Positions 35,470 to 47,560 of a DNA stretch of 64,000 nucleotides are shown here, in pieces (within the stretch, counting starts at the first letter, position 1; the number at the start of each line of letters is the position of its first letter). The stretch comes from Motacilla alba alba. Lineage: Eukaryota; Chordata; Aves; Passeriformes; Motacillidae. The stretch is from assembly GCF_015832195.1 (NCBI RefSeq), contig NC_052026.1:18261013-18325012 (forward strand), given 5' to 3'. The notes beneath the pieces are model-generated. The model did no database searches and had not been told where the DNA came from. It saw only the letters and a list, made by a program, of their open reading frames with translations. The position numbers and the translations under genes are program-made.

Positions 35470-36167
35470 AAACTGTGTATAATTAAAACCTTGTTCTAAT
35501 CCTGCTTTGATGCTTTTGCCAGGACAGGTTGGACTAGTCAAAAGCCCCAAACATTTTAGATAGTTTTTTTTTGTTTTGTGTTTTGATTTGATTTTTTTTT
35601 TCATTCTGTCAGTGGCTGCAAAGCAGCAAAGTGGTTATTACCCTTATAAGGTATCAAGGTAAATATTTCAGATCCCCTGTGACTTTCAGTCTCTCCCGAC
35701 TCAGTTTATTTGTTCTTGTCAGTGGACAGTGAAGTTTTGTTTGTGGAAACCAGTTGGGGCAAAGACTGACAGCGCCGAGGCGCTGTGATTTATTTTCTGC
35801 CAGCCACCACTTCCCCAGAGCTTCTTCCCCAGCTGGCCCCTGGACTGGGATGGGGGACACTGCCAGCACCTCCGGGACACAGCTTTGGGGTGACCCCATG
35901 CAAAGCCCGGTGGCACCAGGGCTCTTCCTTCTCTCTTTTTGTCTCAGGACCCTGCTGCTGAAAGGAGTGACACTGCTTCCCGTGCTCCTTGTGGTGCCAG
36001 GTTTGTCTGCAGGCTTTGTCCCTTGTGCTGGTGGCCCCTGGGACAAGTGGCACGTGCAGCTGGGGAAGCCATGGCCACCATGGGCATCGGGGCTGATGCA
36101 AACTCAGAGTGTGAACACGACTCCGGTGGGTCCCAGCTCACAAAGGTGACAAGGGTGTGCAAAACTG
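35470..36167. other. Unique sequence, GC-rich in its right half
   Basis: It contains the weak exon-like segment at 35948-36000. Open frames of 103 to 173 codons on both strands (35654-36460) reflect GC richness, and the longest runs into a CR1 copy. No recognised domain. Confidence 0.5.
35948..36000 (+). other. Weak candidate internal exon
   Basis: A long pyrimidine tract ending in CAG (35924-35947) precedes 53 nt that end in CAG followed by GTTTGT at 36001. Two of three frames are open across it. I do not recognise the peptide, and no partner exons are visible. Confidence 0.1.
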
Positions 36168-36460
36168 CACAGAATCATTGGCTCATTGAGGCTGGAAAAG
36201 ACCAAAAGACATCAAGCCCGACCCCTCCCCCAGCACTGCCAAGCCCACCACTAGCCCATGTCCCCAAGTGCCACATCCAGAGGGCTTTTAAATCCCTCCA
36301 GGGATGGAGACTTCACCTCTTCCCTGGGCAGCCTGTTCCAATGCTTGATAACCCTTTCCATAAAGAAATTTTCCCCAATAGTCAATCTAAACCTCCTCTG
36401 GCACCTCATCCTCCTTCTCATCCTATCAAAAGTGACATCCTCTTGTCCTTGAAAACATGA
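36168..36460 (-). mobile_element. CR1 LINE 3' portion
   Basis: The sequence reads in reverse from the CR1 tail ('CACAGAATCATTGGCTCATT') through 'CACTGCCAAGCCCACCACTA', 'CCTCCAGGGATGGAGACTTC' and 'GGGCAGCCTGTTCCAATGC' towards the end of the reverse-transcriptase ORF. On the minus strand one frame still gives a recognisable CR1 ORF2 C-terminus (for example [19 protein letters not shown]), followed upstream by mutated sequence. It is not functional: it is 5'-truncated and lacks the catalytic domains. Confidence 0.92.
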
Positions 36461-36659
36461 TTTCATGATCCAAAACTCCGTTGCCAGCTGGAATCTCTTC
36501 ATCTTGAAGGGACTGAGAGCAGTTGAGGCAGTGAAGGTTCAAAATGGCTCTTTGGGGTATTATTTTGGAGAGGATGTACTGAAAGTCTGGAATGGGTGTT
36601 GAAAGTGGTGCAAAAATCAGCTTTCCTTTGCAAAAGCTTTTGTTTAAAATATAGGAGGT
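36461..36659. other. Spacer between two CR1 fragments
   Basis: About 200 bp between oppositely oriented CR1 fragments. It may include decayed CR1 sequence that I cannot align by eye. Confidence 0.4.
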
Positions 36660-36872
36660 GTCTGATGGAAAAGACGTAAGGAAATTGGTCTGTTTAGCTT
36701 ATTAAAAAGATCAAACAGATGTTTGATTACAACACATTAAGTATTTTCACTGAGGAGAAAATAACATCTATTAAAGGTCTCTTTAATCTAGCCAAGAGAG
36801 GACAGCTGAGCTGCAATGGCTGGGAGAAAAAGCCAAATAAATTGAAGTTGGAAATGAAGCATTTCATGTAAT
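36660..36872 (+). mobile_element. Ancient CR1-type LINE fragment
   Basis: Plus-oriented, strongly decayed similarity to the end of an old amniote CR1 ORF2. Landmarks are 'GAAATTGGTCTGTTTAGCTT', 'AAAGGTCTCTTTAATCTAGC', 'TGCAATGGCTGGGAGAAAAA' and 'GAAGTTGGAAATGAAGCATT'. It differs clearly from the younger CR1 at 36168 and probably predates it. The family call is from memory of consensus sequences. Confidence 0.6.
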
Positions 36873-39800
36873 TCTGTTCCCTTTGTGGGGATAGAACAAG
36901 GTTGGATAACAGTGACAACAAACAAGAGCCACGGCCAAGGGTGTGTGATGGAAGTGATCTCAGGGAGAGCCTTTCTGGGTGATGTGGTTTGTCAGGGCCA
37001 GGGAGTGTGGGGAAAATCACATCTTGGCCCTTCTTTCTTCATAAATTCTTTCTCCCTCTTGCATGTTTTCTGATTTCCAGGAAATGTGCTGGTCACTCCA
37101 TGTCCTCTTGTTTCCCTGTTCTTCATTTATTTATTTCGGTGCTTCCTTGGCATAAACAACAAAACCCACACCAGGAATACAGGAAGAAGCTTAAGGTTCA
37201 GAATTTTTTCGATTGAAAAACACAAATGAATTATACTTAACAGCACGTTCTGAAGGCTGAAATCCATAATTTAGCCTGACATTTTAAGTGTACATCACTT
37301 GAGTTGCTGCCAGCTTTCTAGAATGATTAGGTGACTCGAAAAAGGCAAATATTTTTTCATATGATTCCACTGAATTGGAGACACTGCTGCTGAAAAGACT
37401 TCAATAATCCTGGCTGTATTTATTTCCTAAAGCCTCACTCATCATTGTCAAAGTGTTATCAGCTATCCCCAGCTTTCTCTCCAGCCCAGAATCTAATTCC
37501 AATTATTTTTAAAAAAGAAAAAAAAATCCCTTTCTGGAAATGAATCTTTTTCAGGACTCTCTGTTTTTCATGTAAGACTTAATCAATTACTAAATGGAAT
37601 GTATTTATTAAGTGGAATGTGTTTGCCAAGTAACTGTTGCACTTGAGTAAAACTCCTCTTGTGTGCTGGAGGAAGCTGTGGCTGGGGAATTCAGGATGCT
37701 TTCTGGGAAGCTGGAAGCATGTGGGAATCTGCAGGAACCCTGGGATTTCGGGGCACAGGATGCAAATTCACCACTGAGGATTGCTCAGAAGGAGTATCAG
37801 AGGGGCAGCAGCCCACTCCTGATTTCTTCTCCAAACTGCAACTAGAAATGAAGAATTTGGTTGCAAAACACATCACCTCCATTTGAAAATCTCCAGGAGG
37901 ATGGATCCATCTCCCCTGGCCCCATAACAGCACAGGACCTTGGTGCCGGCAGCGGGTTTGTGCTCTGCTGTACCCTTCCAGGACCTTGGCCTCTGTCATT
38001 TGTCACAGCTGGGACCCAGCCTGTGCTCCCTTGGGACCAATGCCCAGAAAAAGCATTTTGTGCCCTGGGAGAGGAAAAGCAAAGGAATCTCATCTTCCAG
38101 GCTGACACTTCTTATTGTGGAAATAGTGTTTATTCAGTGATTTATGGAGGATAACTGCAGGGAGATAAACCCCCACCTTTCCACGAGGCTCCTTGGAAGT
38201 CAAAGTTTTGTCCTCAACTCCGATGAGACTGAATTTTTTCCCCTAAAATTCTCTGAAAGAGAAAGAAAAGGAAAAGCTCAAAGCATCAGAATTTAGGTAT
38301 TTAGGATTTTAGTGCAGGGTGAGGGTTCGTAGCTGTTGTTTGATTGTCACCTAAAAGGAGATTGTTGGTGCTGTAGTGCCTTGGATTGTTAAAATCTGAC
38401 AGAATTAAGATGCCTTTGAGACAGCCTGGAAAATCCCAGGTTTGCTGACATCTGTGTGGCATCAAGGTCAGGTTTCCACATCTCACAGGATGAACTCTCA
38501 GTGACTTTCTGGATCTTTTCCTCCTACAGCTGCACTTCCCCTGCCTGCGATGGGGAAAGGCAGGGAAGGAGTCAGAGGCACCCAAAGCCTGCAGTGAGCA
38601 CACTGACACCTCAGGGGGGTTTAAGGAGCTCCTGCCTGTTTTTATAAAGAGTTTTTCATCCTACTTTGAACCGGCTTCAAACAGTAAAGTTCCCTCTTCA
38701 GCAGCTCGGTTTAATGGAGAGATTCACTGCATTTTCATTCCCCAGCTGCAAAGGGATAGAGAAGCCAAATTCAGAAGTCAGTGTCAAAAGGAAGGTCTGT
38801 TTAAGAGAATTAAAAGGTTTCATGTCATTCATCCCACCTGGATTGCTTTGCAGGCGGGACACCAGGTCAGTCCTTCATGGACCACAGCTCCATACAGGTA
38901 TGGTGCATTTTTATTAAAATGCGCCAATGCCAAAATTAATTTGCTGAAATCAAAATTTCTAAATTAAACTTGGAGAGTTGAACTCTTCAGCAGTGTTGTA
39001 CCAAATGCCCATCACCTGCCTTTGAAGGGCAACTCCTTCCTGATGGTGCTGGGTTTGTGCCTGGCCCCAGTGAGGATCCTCAGAGACACGACCAAGGCTT
39101 CAGCTCCTCCTGGAAAAAGATGAAAATTAAGGAATGCATGTGCTCATTTTTAATCCTGTGAGCTATTTACTGCCTCCAGTGCAACTTTTGAAGTGCTTCA
39201 CATAAAAAACGTGCGTAAGGATTTTTGGGAGAGAAGATCAGTGGCAAAGAACAACTTCCCAAATTCCCTCCTCGAGGAATCCATCCAGTTGCTGTTTGCT
39301 TTCTGTACTTTCCTTCCCAACAGTTTGCACTAGAAATGACCCATTTTATGGGCTGCCATTTTCGACTTTGAGCCCTTTAATCCCACACATAATGCTGGAT
39401 AAGGATTTTTAGCTTTCAGAAACCTCTGCAACAGCAGCGCTGAGAGCGTTGCCTTTCAAAGCCTCCCTTGCCTGCTCGGTGCTGAAGGAAATAAGTAAAA
39501 CAAGCCTGAAATTGGGTTTGATAATTTTTTGACAAGTTTTAACTAAGCACAGTGACAGGGAGCTCTGCAAGAGAAATTTTAGAAGCCCAGGAACTGAGGC
39601 ATAATAAGCTGTCAGAGAAAAGATCAAGTAGCATTCCCCAATTCATCTACCCAACATCAACGTTCCAGCTAACAGTAGACAGTGTTAGCCAGATTCTTGC
39701 CCTTTTTATCTACCAAAAGCTACATTTATCAAAATAAGCAAAAAATGTGAGGTATGGAATGCAGTTCATTGGAGGGCAGGGCTTTATTGGTTGATTGGTA

Positions 39801-40304
39801 AATTGAAACACATGGAAAAGTGCTACATGTAGGAACACACTGCTGACTGTATTACTCCTTTTTTATTGGGTAATCTCTAATAAGAACCAGCTGGTAATAA
39901 AGGACTGAGTTCATGGGAACCCACCCTTTGTTGAAAGCGAGGTTGGTGTCAATACCAGAAACACATGAGCACAAAGAAAACAGATGTAATTGGCTTCTGG
40001 AGGTCAGGTTATGTAAAGACCCCGGTGAACAGAGGTGAGGGCTTGGCTGCAGAGAATGACAGGCTAAAATAGCCATTATTTCTGTCTGTGTGTCTCTGGG
40101 GAGGGGGTGGCAGTCACAGGGACCTGGTGTGGGTAAGAACTGGGGCTTTGTGGTCCCCAGAAAACAGGGTGCTCCACCTGAAACAGGCACTTAATAAATC
40201 AGGGAACAATGGCTCTTTAGGGAAGGAAAGCTGCAGCTTTGTCTTCAATCACAGGCAAAAACCTGCTCTGAGAATTCATAGAATTAATTAACTTCAGGCA
40301 GCAA
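36873..40304. other. Unique non-coding sequence
   Basis: No gene or transposon is recognised. Composition is ordinary, with short A runs near 37510-37526. Open frames reach about 112 codons and overlap on both strands. Confidence 0.5.
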
Positions 40305-40428
40305 GATCACAGAATGGTTTGGGTTGGAAAGGACATTAAAGCTCATCTCATTCCACTCTGCCATGGCCAGGGACACCTTCCACTACCCCAGATTCCTCCA
40401 AGACTCACCCAACCTCACCCTGAATACT
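40305..40428 (-). mobile_element. CR1 LINE 3' end
   Basis: Reverse-oriented CR1 3' end: 'ATCACAGAATGGTTTGGGTT', 'TGCCATGGCCAGGGACACCT', 'TCCACTACCCCAGATTCCTC'. A possible tail remnant (AGAATTCATAGAATT) lies just before it at 40271-40285. It is truncated at about 40428, where A-rich sequence follows. Confidence 0.88.
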
Positions 40429-43400
40429 TAAAAAAATTATATCAATGAAATTGAAATCCACCTTCACCCACAGCTATTCATGATGTCCTGGAGCTCTGGA
40501 GGGAGCAGGCTGCAGGTTTCAGGTTAAAGAGATGCTTGACAGTTTCTGGCACAATAAACACCATCTATTTCTTCATTCAGAACATAAAATCATCTTTACT
40601 CATAAAGAAAGTACTGAGGAGATTTTCCCTTTTCTTTCTCTGAGGGCAGCAATGTACATTACATAAAAATATAACATATGTTAGAAAATTGAAGAATGAA
40701 AATGAAAATATCCTGGGCATCATCAACACAGATTTTAATGGGGCATTGAAACCAAGCTCTAACTCCCTTGCATGGAAGGGATCCTTTAGGAAGAACCTCA
40801 AGAAATCTGTTCCTTCATTTGGATTTCGCCATTCTTTTTATAAGAAGATGAAAAAGATTTGTACAAGTAATGTGTGCAAAAAACAAATTTTCAGATAAAT
40901 AATTTTTTTCAGCATTATCAGCCAAAAAAAATACCTTGGCCTGAGGAATTCAGCAGTGACAACACAAAACCCAAGAGCTGTATGTGACATTTGAGCAGTC
41001 CTGTGGTGGCAGCTCTGCCCCATGGTTGGCTCCATGCAATCCTCAAACCAGGACTCTGTTGTGACTGTTTGTGGTTTGGAGTTCAAACTTCATTTTCTTC
41101 AAACCTTCTCAAGTCAAAGACACTCTTTCCTGCCTGCAGGATTCCTTGCTGGAATACAACTTGCAAAAAAAATCCAGGAGGGACCCAAATGCAGCCCAGG
41201 TGAAATCCAGCTCTGGTGAGCAATCCTGGCCTCCATTTGCATCAGAAAAGCTGCAATAATGTTCTTATTTTTGGTTTAATTCTATGTGAGCTGCAGCAAT
41301 GTCTAAGAAACCCGCTGTCAACATTCTTCAAAAACATTTCATGGAGCAAAGAACCACATCAGAAGGGAAAAGTCCAACCCAAGCTCCTGAGATCTTCCCA
41401 GCCTGGGAGGGAAGAGGAGCTGAGCTGCTCCGAGCATTCTGAGCTAAGATCTCTCCAAGGTGTACCAAGAAGTGAGGTACAGAGAAGGTACCTGGGCAAA
41501 GCATGGCCAAAAAATGGGAAGGAATTTTGACTGATTTGCTCTGGGCCTCTCTGCTGCCATATTTTTGAAACACCTGGAATGAGGGACAGATACTCTATAA
41601 ACTGAGTTTGAAAGGTTTTCATTCTTGCAGCAAGGGCATAAAGGGAGATTTTTTTTTTAACTATTTGCTGCTGTTATTTTAAAGTCAGCTTAATGCCTTA
41701 ATGCCTTTCAAGAAGCAGAGGTTCCCAAAAAAATAAAAGGGCTGGGAAAGAATTATTAACACAAAATTCAATAACATCCCCCTGGTTTCTCTGAGGTATT
41801 GCCTGAGTGACTGCAGCATTTACAAAAGGGATTCTAATCTGAAATGAATTTGCAGCTAATTCAACCTGTAGGCTAGTGACTCTGGGATTTCCTAGATAAT
41901 ACAATCCAGACAGTAATGTTGATGGATGTTAAAGACTTGCCTGTGTAACTGTTGTAAAGCTCTGTCATAAGAACAAATGAGGCATTATTGCTTTAACAAA
42001 AGTAATCCCAGAGCTCCAGTAAATTCGGCTCTCCTTCAATATCCCCATTATTAGTTACAGTGACTCAGTGATGGGTCTTCCTTCAAAGACACAACAAACA
42101 CTTCTCTCCAGGATTTTCAGTGCAAAAAGCTCCCTGAAAATAACTTTTTTTTTATTATTTTTATTATTCATTGAGAGTAAATTCAATGTCACAGCTTTTC
42201 TTATCTACACAGACAAGCTGGAAGAAATGTGGCCAGTGAGGAACAACTGGTACCAGGGTCACGGGGGTGACAAAAGCAGATGGTGATTTTTCATTCCTCC
42301 CAATTTTGCTCCTGACTCAGCCCTGTGAGGCAGGTCAGGAGGGCTGGGAGGGAAAAAACCAGCCTCAAACAGCTAAAGGAATATTTTGTGTTTGGAGGAA
42401 GCTGAGTAAAAATGGTTTAGTGGTTGCATATTTTCCTAAAGGCTTCTATTGAAGCCACAGATATTTGGCTAACCTGGAGCAGACTCTTTACTACTTTCAC
42501 CCCAGAACTAATGTGTTTTATGGGTTTTGATTCCTGGACCAAGCCTCACTTCCAACATCCAGGTTTCCATCCTTCTCTTTGCTCTCCACTGAAATGCTCA
42601 GCCTGTCTTTATCTCCCCGAGGCAGCCACACTCGCAGGCATTACCAGATATTTCACCCCGTGCCCATAATCTATTTTTTTTTTAATCCAGTGCTTTAGTC
42701 ATCCTCTCACATATTTTATCATTTACTCATCTTTTGCAGAGAGGAGTCCTTCAGAAAAAAATTGGTGCCAAGCCAAAGTAACTCTTGACTTTGGTGGCAG
42801 GGAAATATTGACCAACGGCGGGGAAAAAAATATGTTAAATTTGCACACATTTTACCTGTCAAGCCCTGCTGTGGTGTTGCTGTTAAAATTCTGCTTGTAA
42901 AGTTTGAGAACCTCTTCTGCTGATAACTTCAGCATTAAAAATACCATTTTTCATGTCTGGTGGTCTTTCTGTTCCTAATGCTTTCCAGGTTTCCTTCTTT
43001 GCTTCCTAGCAAATAGCTGATGGACTCGAGCTTTCTGAGCAGCTACTCCTTAAACCTCAGGGGCTTTCTGTTCACTTCTGTTTTTCCTAATGTGACCACT
43101 TTGGATACAGCCCTGCTCAGAGAGCATTAAAAAGGGATAATCCAACCCCATTTTTCCAGGGGAGAATCCTCCTGCTATCAGCCACTTACCATGGGAATTG
43201 CTTGTGGGGCTTTGCAGCTTGAATCCAGGCCTGGGACAGGTTTGGTTCGTGATGTGAGCAACCATCCTGATGCTCTGCTGGTCCTCAGCAGACCCAGCTG
43301 GGGCCACAGCTGGACCCTAAGCAGTTCCGCACGTGTCAGGCTGCAGCAAGAGCCAGGAGCCAGTGGTGGGACCAGTTCCACTCCCTGAATCAGGGATTGC

Positions 43401-43454
43401 TTGGCTGAGCAACAGGAACACGGTCTGCGCTGTGAGCAAGGCTGTGGCTCAGAA
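40429..43454. other. Unique non-coding sequence
   Basis: No gene or transposon is recognised. T-rich runs occur at 41650-41660 and 42142-42170. Open frames of up to 104 codons have no domain. Confidence 0.5.
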
Positions 43455-43497
43455 AATAATGATAATGATGATGATAATAATAATAATAATAATAATC
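43455..43497. repeat. AAT/GAT trinucleotide microsatellite
   Basis: AATAATGATAATGATGATG followed by about seven AAT units. Confidence 0.96.
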
Positions 43498-44044
43498 ATG
43501 AAGTTGGACCATCCAGGAAAAATCACACTTATTAGGAGTTTGCCTCAAACCTGCCTTGGAGACAAAGGTTAATGAGGAGAGGACAGGGAGGGGACGGGCA
43601 CCTGATCTTCCATGATTAGTTTGACAAATGTCTCTCTGGCTGCTGCCCAGTTCCTTGTGGAGATAGAGCTCTTGGATGCATTCACAATGACCTACTTTTC
43701 ACTGCTGGCCAGCGTTTTGCTGCTTCGTTGTTATTGTTGGACTTTGCTGCTGCTTTTGGTTCTGTTGCACATGAGTGGCCTTGTTGTGCTCAGTACAGGA
43801 CTTCCCTGAGCACTCTGGTGCTGACAGTGACAACAAAGCTTTGCATCCCGGAGGATCTGTCCTCTGAAGTTCTCAAAAAGGGTTAAAAACTCTGGGGTTT
43901 ATTATTTTCCCAGTGCTGTTGATGCCTTGGGAAGGCTGAGCTAGAGCAGAGGCTGGACAGAGCTAACGAATAAAGCAGGGGTTTACTAAAAGCATCTCCT
44001 CAATGGATCCACCTTGGGCAGCACAAGAGCCCAGCCAGGGCTGC
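43498..44044. other. Unique non-coding sequence
   Basis: Nothing recognisable. It contains GCTGCT/TTGCTGC-rich phrases at 43710-43770 that give a short hydrophobic open frame by composition. Confidence 0.5.
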
Positions 44045-44203
44045 ACCCAAGATGAACCCAAATGGTCCCAAAATGAACCCAAGATGAACCAAAATGGACA
44101 CAAAATGAACCCAAGGTGAACCAAAATGGACACAAAATGAACCAAAATGGCCACAAAATGAACCCAAGATGAACCAAAATGGTCCCAAAATGGTCCCAAA
44201 ATG
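44045..44203. repeat. Minisatellite with 10/11-bp sub-period
   Basis: About 160 bp built from variants of CCCAAAATGAA, CCAAGATGAAC and CAAAATGGACA. Longer composite phrases starting GAACCCAAG recur at 44076, 44108 and 44160, spaced 32 and 52 bp. Because the sub-period is not a multiple of three and the repeat lacks stops on the minus strand, all three minus-strand frames stay open (68 to 104 codons, Trp/Phe/His/Leu-rich). This is an artefact of the repeat. Confidence 0.93.
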
Positions 44204-44715
44204 CACGAGCGCTCCCGGGGTCTCTCCCTTGGCTCAGCTCTGCTCCATTTGCACCTTGCAGTTCATTGTCCCGTTCCAGCTTTAGCCCAGGCACGCCCAC
44301 CCTGCTTGTTTTTCTCTCTCCAGCCCACGCTGTTTGTGCTCCTGGGCTGAGATTTGGATCATTTGTCCTTGGTGCCCAGCTGGAGCAGGAATTGTTTTGT
44401 CTCCCTGCTCTGTGCAGAGCTCAGCATCCCCTGATGTGAAGCCCAGAACTGCACACTAAAGCAGCACAGAATGTGAAAAATAGAAAAGCCAAAACCTGAG
44501 GCATCCCTGTGCCTGGTGCAGAGGTCCCAGGATTTTCTCTTACACCTGTTTGCTCCCAGTGCAGAACAAGGAGGTTTTTTTAATGTTCATCATCACCAAG
44601 ATAAGGCAGAAGGTGAAAGATGATGATACCCCATGAAAGACCCCAAGGAACCTGCCTGGGCGGGTGCTTTAAAGAATAATTGACCCTCTGGCCACAAGCT
44701 GGGCCTCCTTTTTCC
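44204..44715. other. Unique non-coding sequence
   Basis: Nothing recognisable between the minisatellite and the CR1 fragment. Confidence 0.5.
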
Positions 44716-44791
44716 CCCATCCCTGGAAGTGTCCCAGGCCAGGCTGGATGGGGCTTGGAGCAACCTGGGATAGTGGAAGGTGTCCCTGCTA
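44716..44791 (+). mobile_element. Short CR1 LINE 3' fragment
   Basis: Plus-oriented CR1: 'CCCCCATCCCTGGAAGTGTC', 'GGATGGGGCTTGGAGCAACC', 'TAGTGGAAGGTGTCCCTGC'. It lacks the final tail and breaks into unrelated T-rich sequence at about 44791. Confidence 0.88.
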
Positions 44792-46277
44792 ATTTTTTGT
44801 GTCCTGGGGTTTGATGTGTGCTGAAAGGTTCAAGGTTTGCCTGTTTGAGTTTTCATCTGCTAAACACGACCACAAACACTTATCAAAAAGATAATGGGAT
44901 AGCTTGGAGAGCTAGCAAGGAGCAGAGTGTTCATTTAAGAGGTTACAGACAAATCTGTTAGGCCAGAAGAACCCTCAGGTAACAAGACCCTTAAAGGAAC
45001 ATGGAGAAATTGCAAAAAAGCCCCCCAGAACTGATAGATAAGCAGAAAAAAAAATATATTAATGCTGATTTTCCTATTGGACGTGCCAATTCTGATTTAT
45101 TAGGGAAATAGATCATCATTTCTCGCCTGTTAAATGCAAACATGAAGGAGAGGCAAAGGCCTGTGGATGTCTCTTTATTAGCCCAGCAATGCTGATGGCT
45201 ATTTAGTCATGTTTGAAACTAAAATAATATTTTCTTCAAATGCTGCTTTTGCCAAATGCAAAGTGAGCTGACATCTGCTTGGCTGGATCTGGGGTCACAT
45301 ATGAAGTGGTGCCTAAACTGAACAAATATTTCCAATATATATTAAAAAAAATAAAAAGAAAGAAAGGAAAAGAAATGAAAATCATTAACCTTTTGTCATT
45401 AGCATGAGCTGTTCTTTGAGCTGCTCAGCAGTTTGAATTAGTGCACCTGCCAAAATAAGCACCAAGTGTTGTTACCCTCTTAGGGACAGCCCTGTTCCAT
45501 AAATCACAGCCTTTCAATGACAGCTAAATGTGGTTTATATCATATAGAGAGCCTGTGTTTATGAATGTGAGATAAAAGGGGTTTAACCAGTGCAAACACT
45601 GAGACTACTGTGTGCAGCCTGTCTCTCTTTCACAATTCTTCTCCTTTTCCTTTCCTGGCATTTCTCCTGCCCAAGCTCATGGCTCTCTCCGAATTTTCTG
45701 CCAGTTTTGTTGGTTTTCCTTCCAGTTCTTCCTGTCCTGATGTGCAGAACCAACTGCAAAAGCCCAGTGAGTGTCCAGCTGGAAGGAAAGGGGATTTTGA
45801 GGAATCAATTATTTGTATGTGGTTTATAGCCAGCTAGAGAGATAAACATATGTCCTAATTCATATTAAAAACATGTATTTTGCAGAGTTAATTCCTGTAC
45901 TATTCACAACCTGCAGAATTCCAGCATCAGGATAAATTCCCCCATTTTCATTGCCTGGGTTCTTAATTCTTCACTCCTTGTCCAGACAGCATTTCTGTGG
46001 TGCTTCAGTGTCAATGGGAAATGGCAAAAGGGAGATGCCCTTCTGTCTGATGACTTCTCTTACAAGAAAATAAATTTAAACATTAGTACCAAGTTTCCCA
46101 ATTGCATGGAAAATCTGTCACCTCCCAGGCTGATGAAATGGAGATTCCTGATGCTCTGAAAATGTCCAAAGGATGTCTCAGGTGCCTGGTGTCTCCCCTG
46201 CTGTGCCAAAACATCTTATAAATAGAGCATAAAAACCATATAACCTGAAAAACATACAGCCTGCAAAGCTGAAGGAA
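44792..46277. other. Unique non-coding sequence
   Basis: A purine/A-rich tract lies at about 45340-45385. Two short overlapping plus frames at 45590-45837 have hydrophobic composition but no homologue that I recognise. Confidence 0.5.
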
Positions 46278-46507
46278 GGTAGATTAAATGCAATATTCAG
46301 AAGGAATTATTCCCTGTGAGGGTGGGGAGGCCCTGGCACAGGTGCCCAGAGAAGCTGTGGCTGCCCCTGGACCCCTGGAATGTCCAAGGCCAGGTTGGAT
46401 GGGGCTTGGAGCAGCCTGGGACAGTGGAAGGTGTCCCTGCCCTGGCAGGGGTGGAATGAGATGAGATTCAAGGTCCTTTCAGCCCAAACCACTCTATGAT
46501 TCTATGA
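46278..46507 (+). mobile_element. CR1 LINE 3' end with intact tail
   Basis: The best-preserved CR1 3' end in the window. It starts near a degraded ATTAAATGCAATATTCAGAA block and runs through 'TTATTCCCTGTGAGGGTGG', 'GAGAAGCTGTGGCTGCCCC', 'GGTTGGATGGGGCTTGGAGC' and 'GTGTCCCTGCCCTGGCAGG', ending in the CR1 hallmark ACTCTATGATTCTATGA. The 5' truncation means it contains almost only 3' UTR. Confidence 0.95.
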
Positions 46508-47251
46508 AATTATGGTTTAAACCTTCCCTAGCCACTCTCAGCTAAGGTAGTGACAACAAATCCCGAAAAGAAAACAAAGGGGTTGTGGGTTATCCAGGCA
46601 ACTCCAGGTCCAGAGCAACCACTGACTCATTATTTATCAAGAGTCTCCATGTAAATAGATGAGAACACTGTAATTTTCACTTGTGTTCCAGTTCTATATT
46701 CTAAGGGCTGTAATTTATCCTAACTGGTTTTAAATCCCTTGGAAGAGGAGCACCAGAGGTTGCACAGAGAAACCACTTGCTGGCCATGGCAGGAAACAAT
46801 CTTCATGCATGTCTCCCTGAACTCATTCCAGAGCAATACATTGAGCTGAAATGGTGGAATTATTCATTTTTACTGCAGCAAAGGTGGGTGGAGGGGGAAA
46901 AAAGTCAGACAGGGGACAGGGATGAAGTTGACATTAAAAACCAGTTGAAGAATGGGGATAAAATACAGAAGAGGTGCATTTCTCTGTCAGAGGTTTGAGT
47001 GTGAATCTGGTTAAATCCCAGGCCAGGAAATCCCATCCTCATGGAGTTTTGCCATTGAAATCAGGGAAGTTCAGCTGCGTCTCTCATCAGCACAACCCCT
47101 GCTTTGGGATGCTTTGGTGGTGAGGATTCCAGAGGGATTCCACACCTAGGCTGGAAGGACACCATCCTCCAGGAGAGCAGGAACACAGCCAGGAGAATTG
47201 AAAGAGCTACAGTTCAATGTGCTCCTTTCAGATGGAGTAAAATTAATTATG
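46508..47251. other. Unique non-coding sequence
   Basis: A 73-codon open frame at 46777-46998 looks mildly protein-like but has no supporting context. The part from 47130 to 47251 may be decayed 5' sequence of the CR1 that follows. Confidence 0.4.
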
Positions 47252-47560
47252 GCAAGGTGTGGAGCAGCCTCTGCTCCCAGGAAACCTGTGACAGGACAAG
47301 GGGAAGTTCAAGTTGGATATTAGAAAAAATTTCCTTGTTTAGTGTTTCAGCACTGGAACAGGCTCTCCAGGGAAATGGTGGAGTCACCATCCCTGGAAGT
47401 GCTCAAACAAGAATAAGATGTGGCATTTCATGGTATAATTTACTGGGCATGGTGGTATTTTCTCAAAGGTTGGACTTGTCACTGTTGGAGATCTTTTCCA
47501 ATGCTTTTCTTAATGGTTTCGGAGGTCTTTTCCAACTTTAATTACTCAGTGATTCTGTGA
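47252..47560 (+). mobile_element. Diverged CR1 LINE 3' end
   Basis: Plus-oriented CR1 that is older than the copy at 46278. Landmarks are 'CTCTGCTCCCAGGAAACC', 'GGACAAGGGGAAGTTCAAG', 'TTGGATATTAGAAAAAATTT', 'CATCCCTGGAAGTGCTCAAA' and a tail-like 'GTGATTCTGTGA'. The phrase 'GATCTTTTCCAA' or similar occurs twice near the end (47490 and 47525), suggesting a small internal duplication. Confidence 0.85.

Noticed and set aside
35939..36460. 173-codon plus-strand frame
   Set aside because: Its right half is antisense to a CR1 LINE, so it cannot be a conserved gene as a whole.
46777..46998. 73-codon frame with an AAAG/GTGGGT donor-like site in the middle
   Set aside because: The upstream side lacks a convincing acceptor and the peptide is not recognised.
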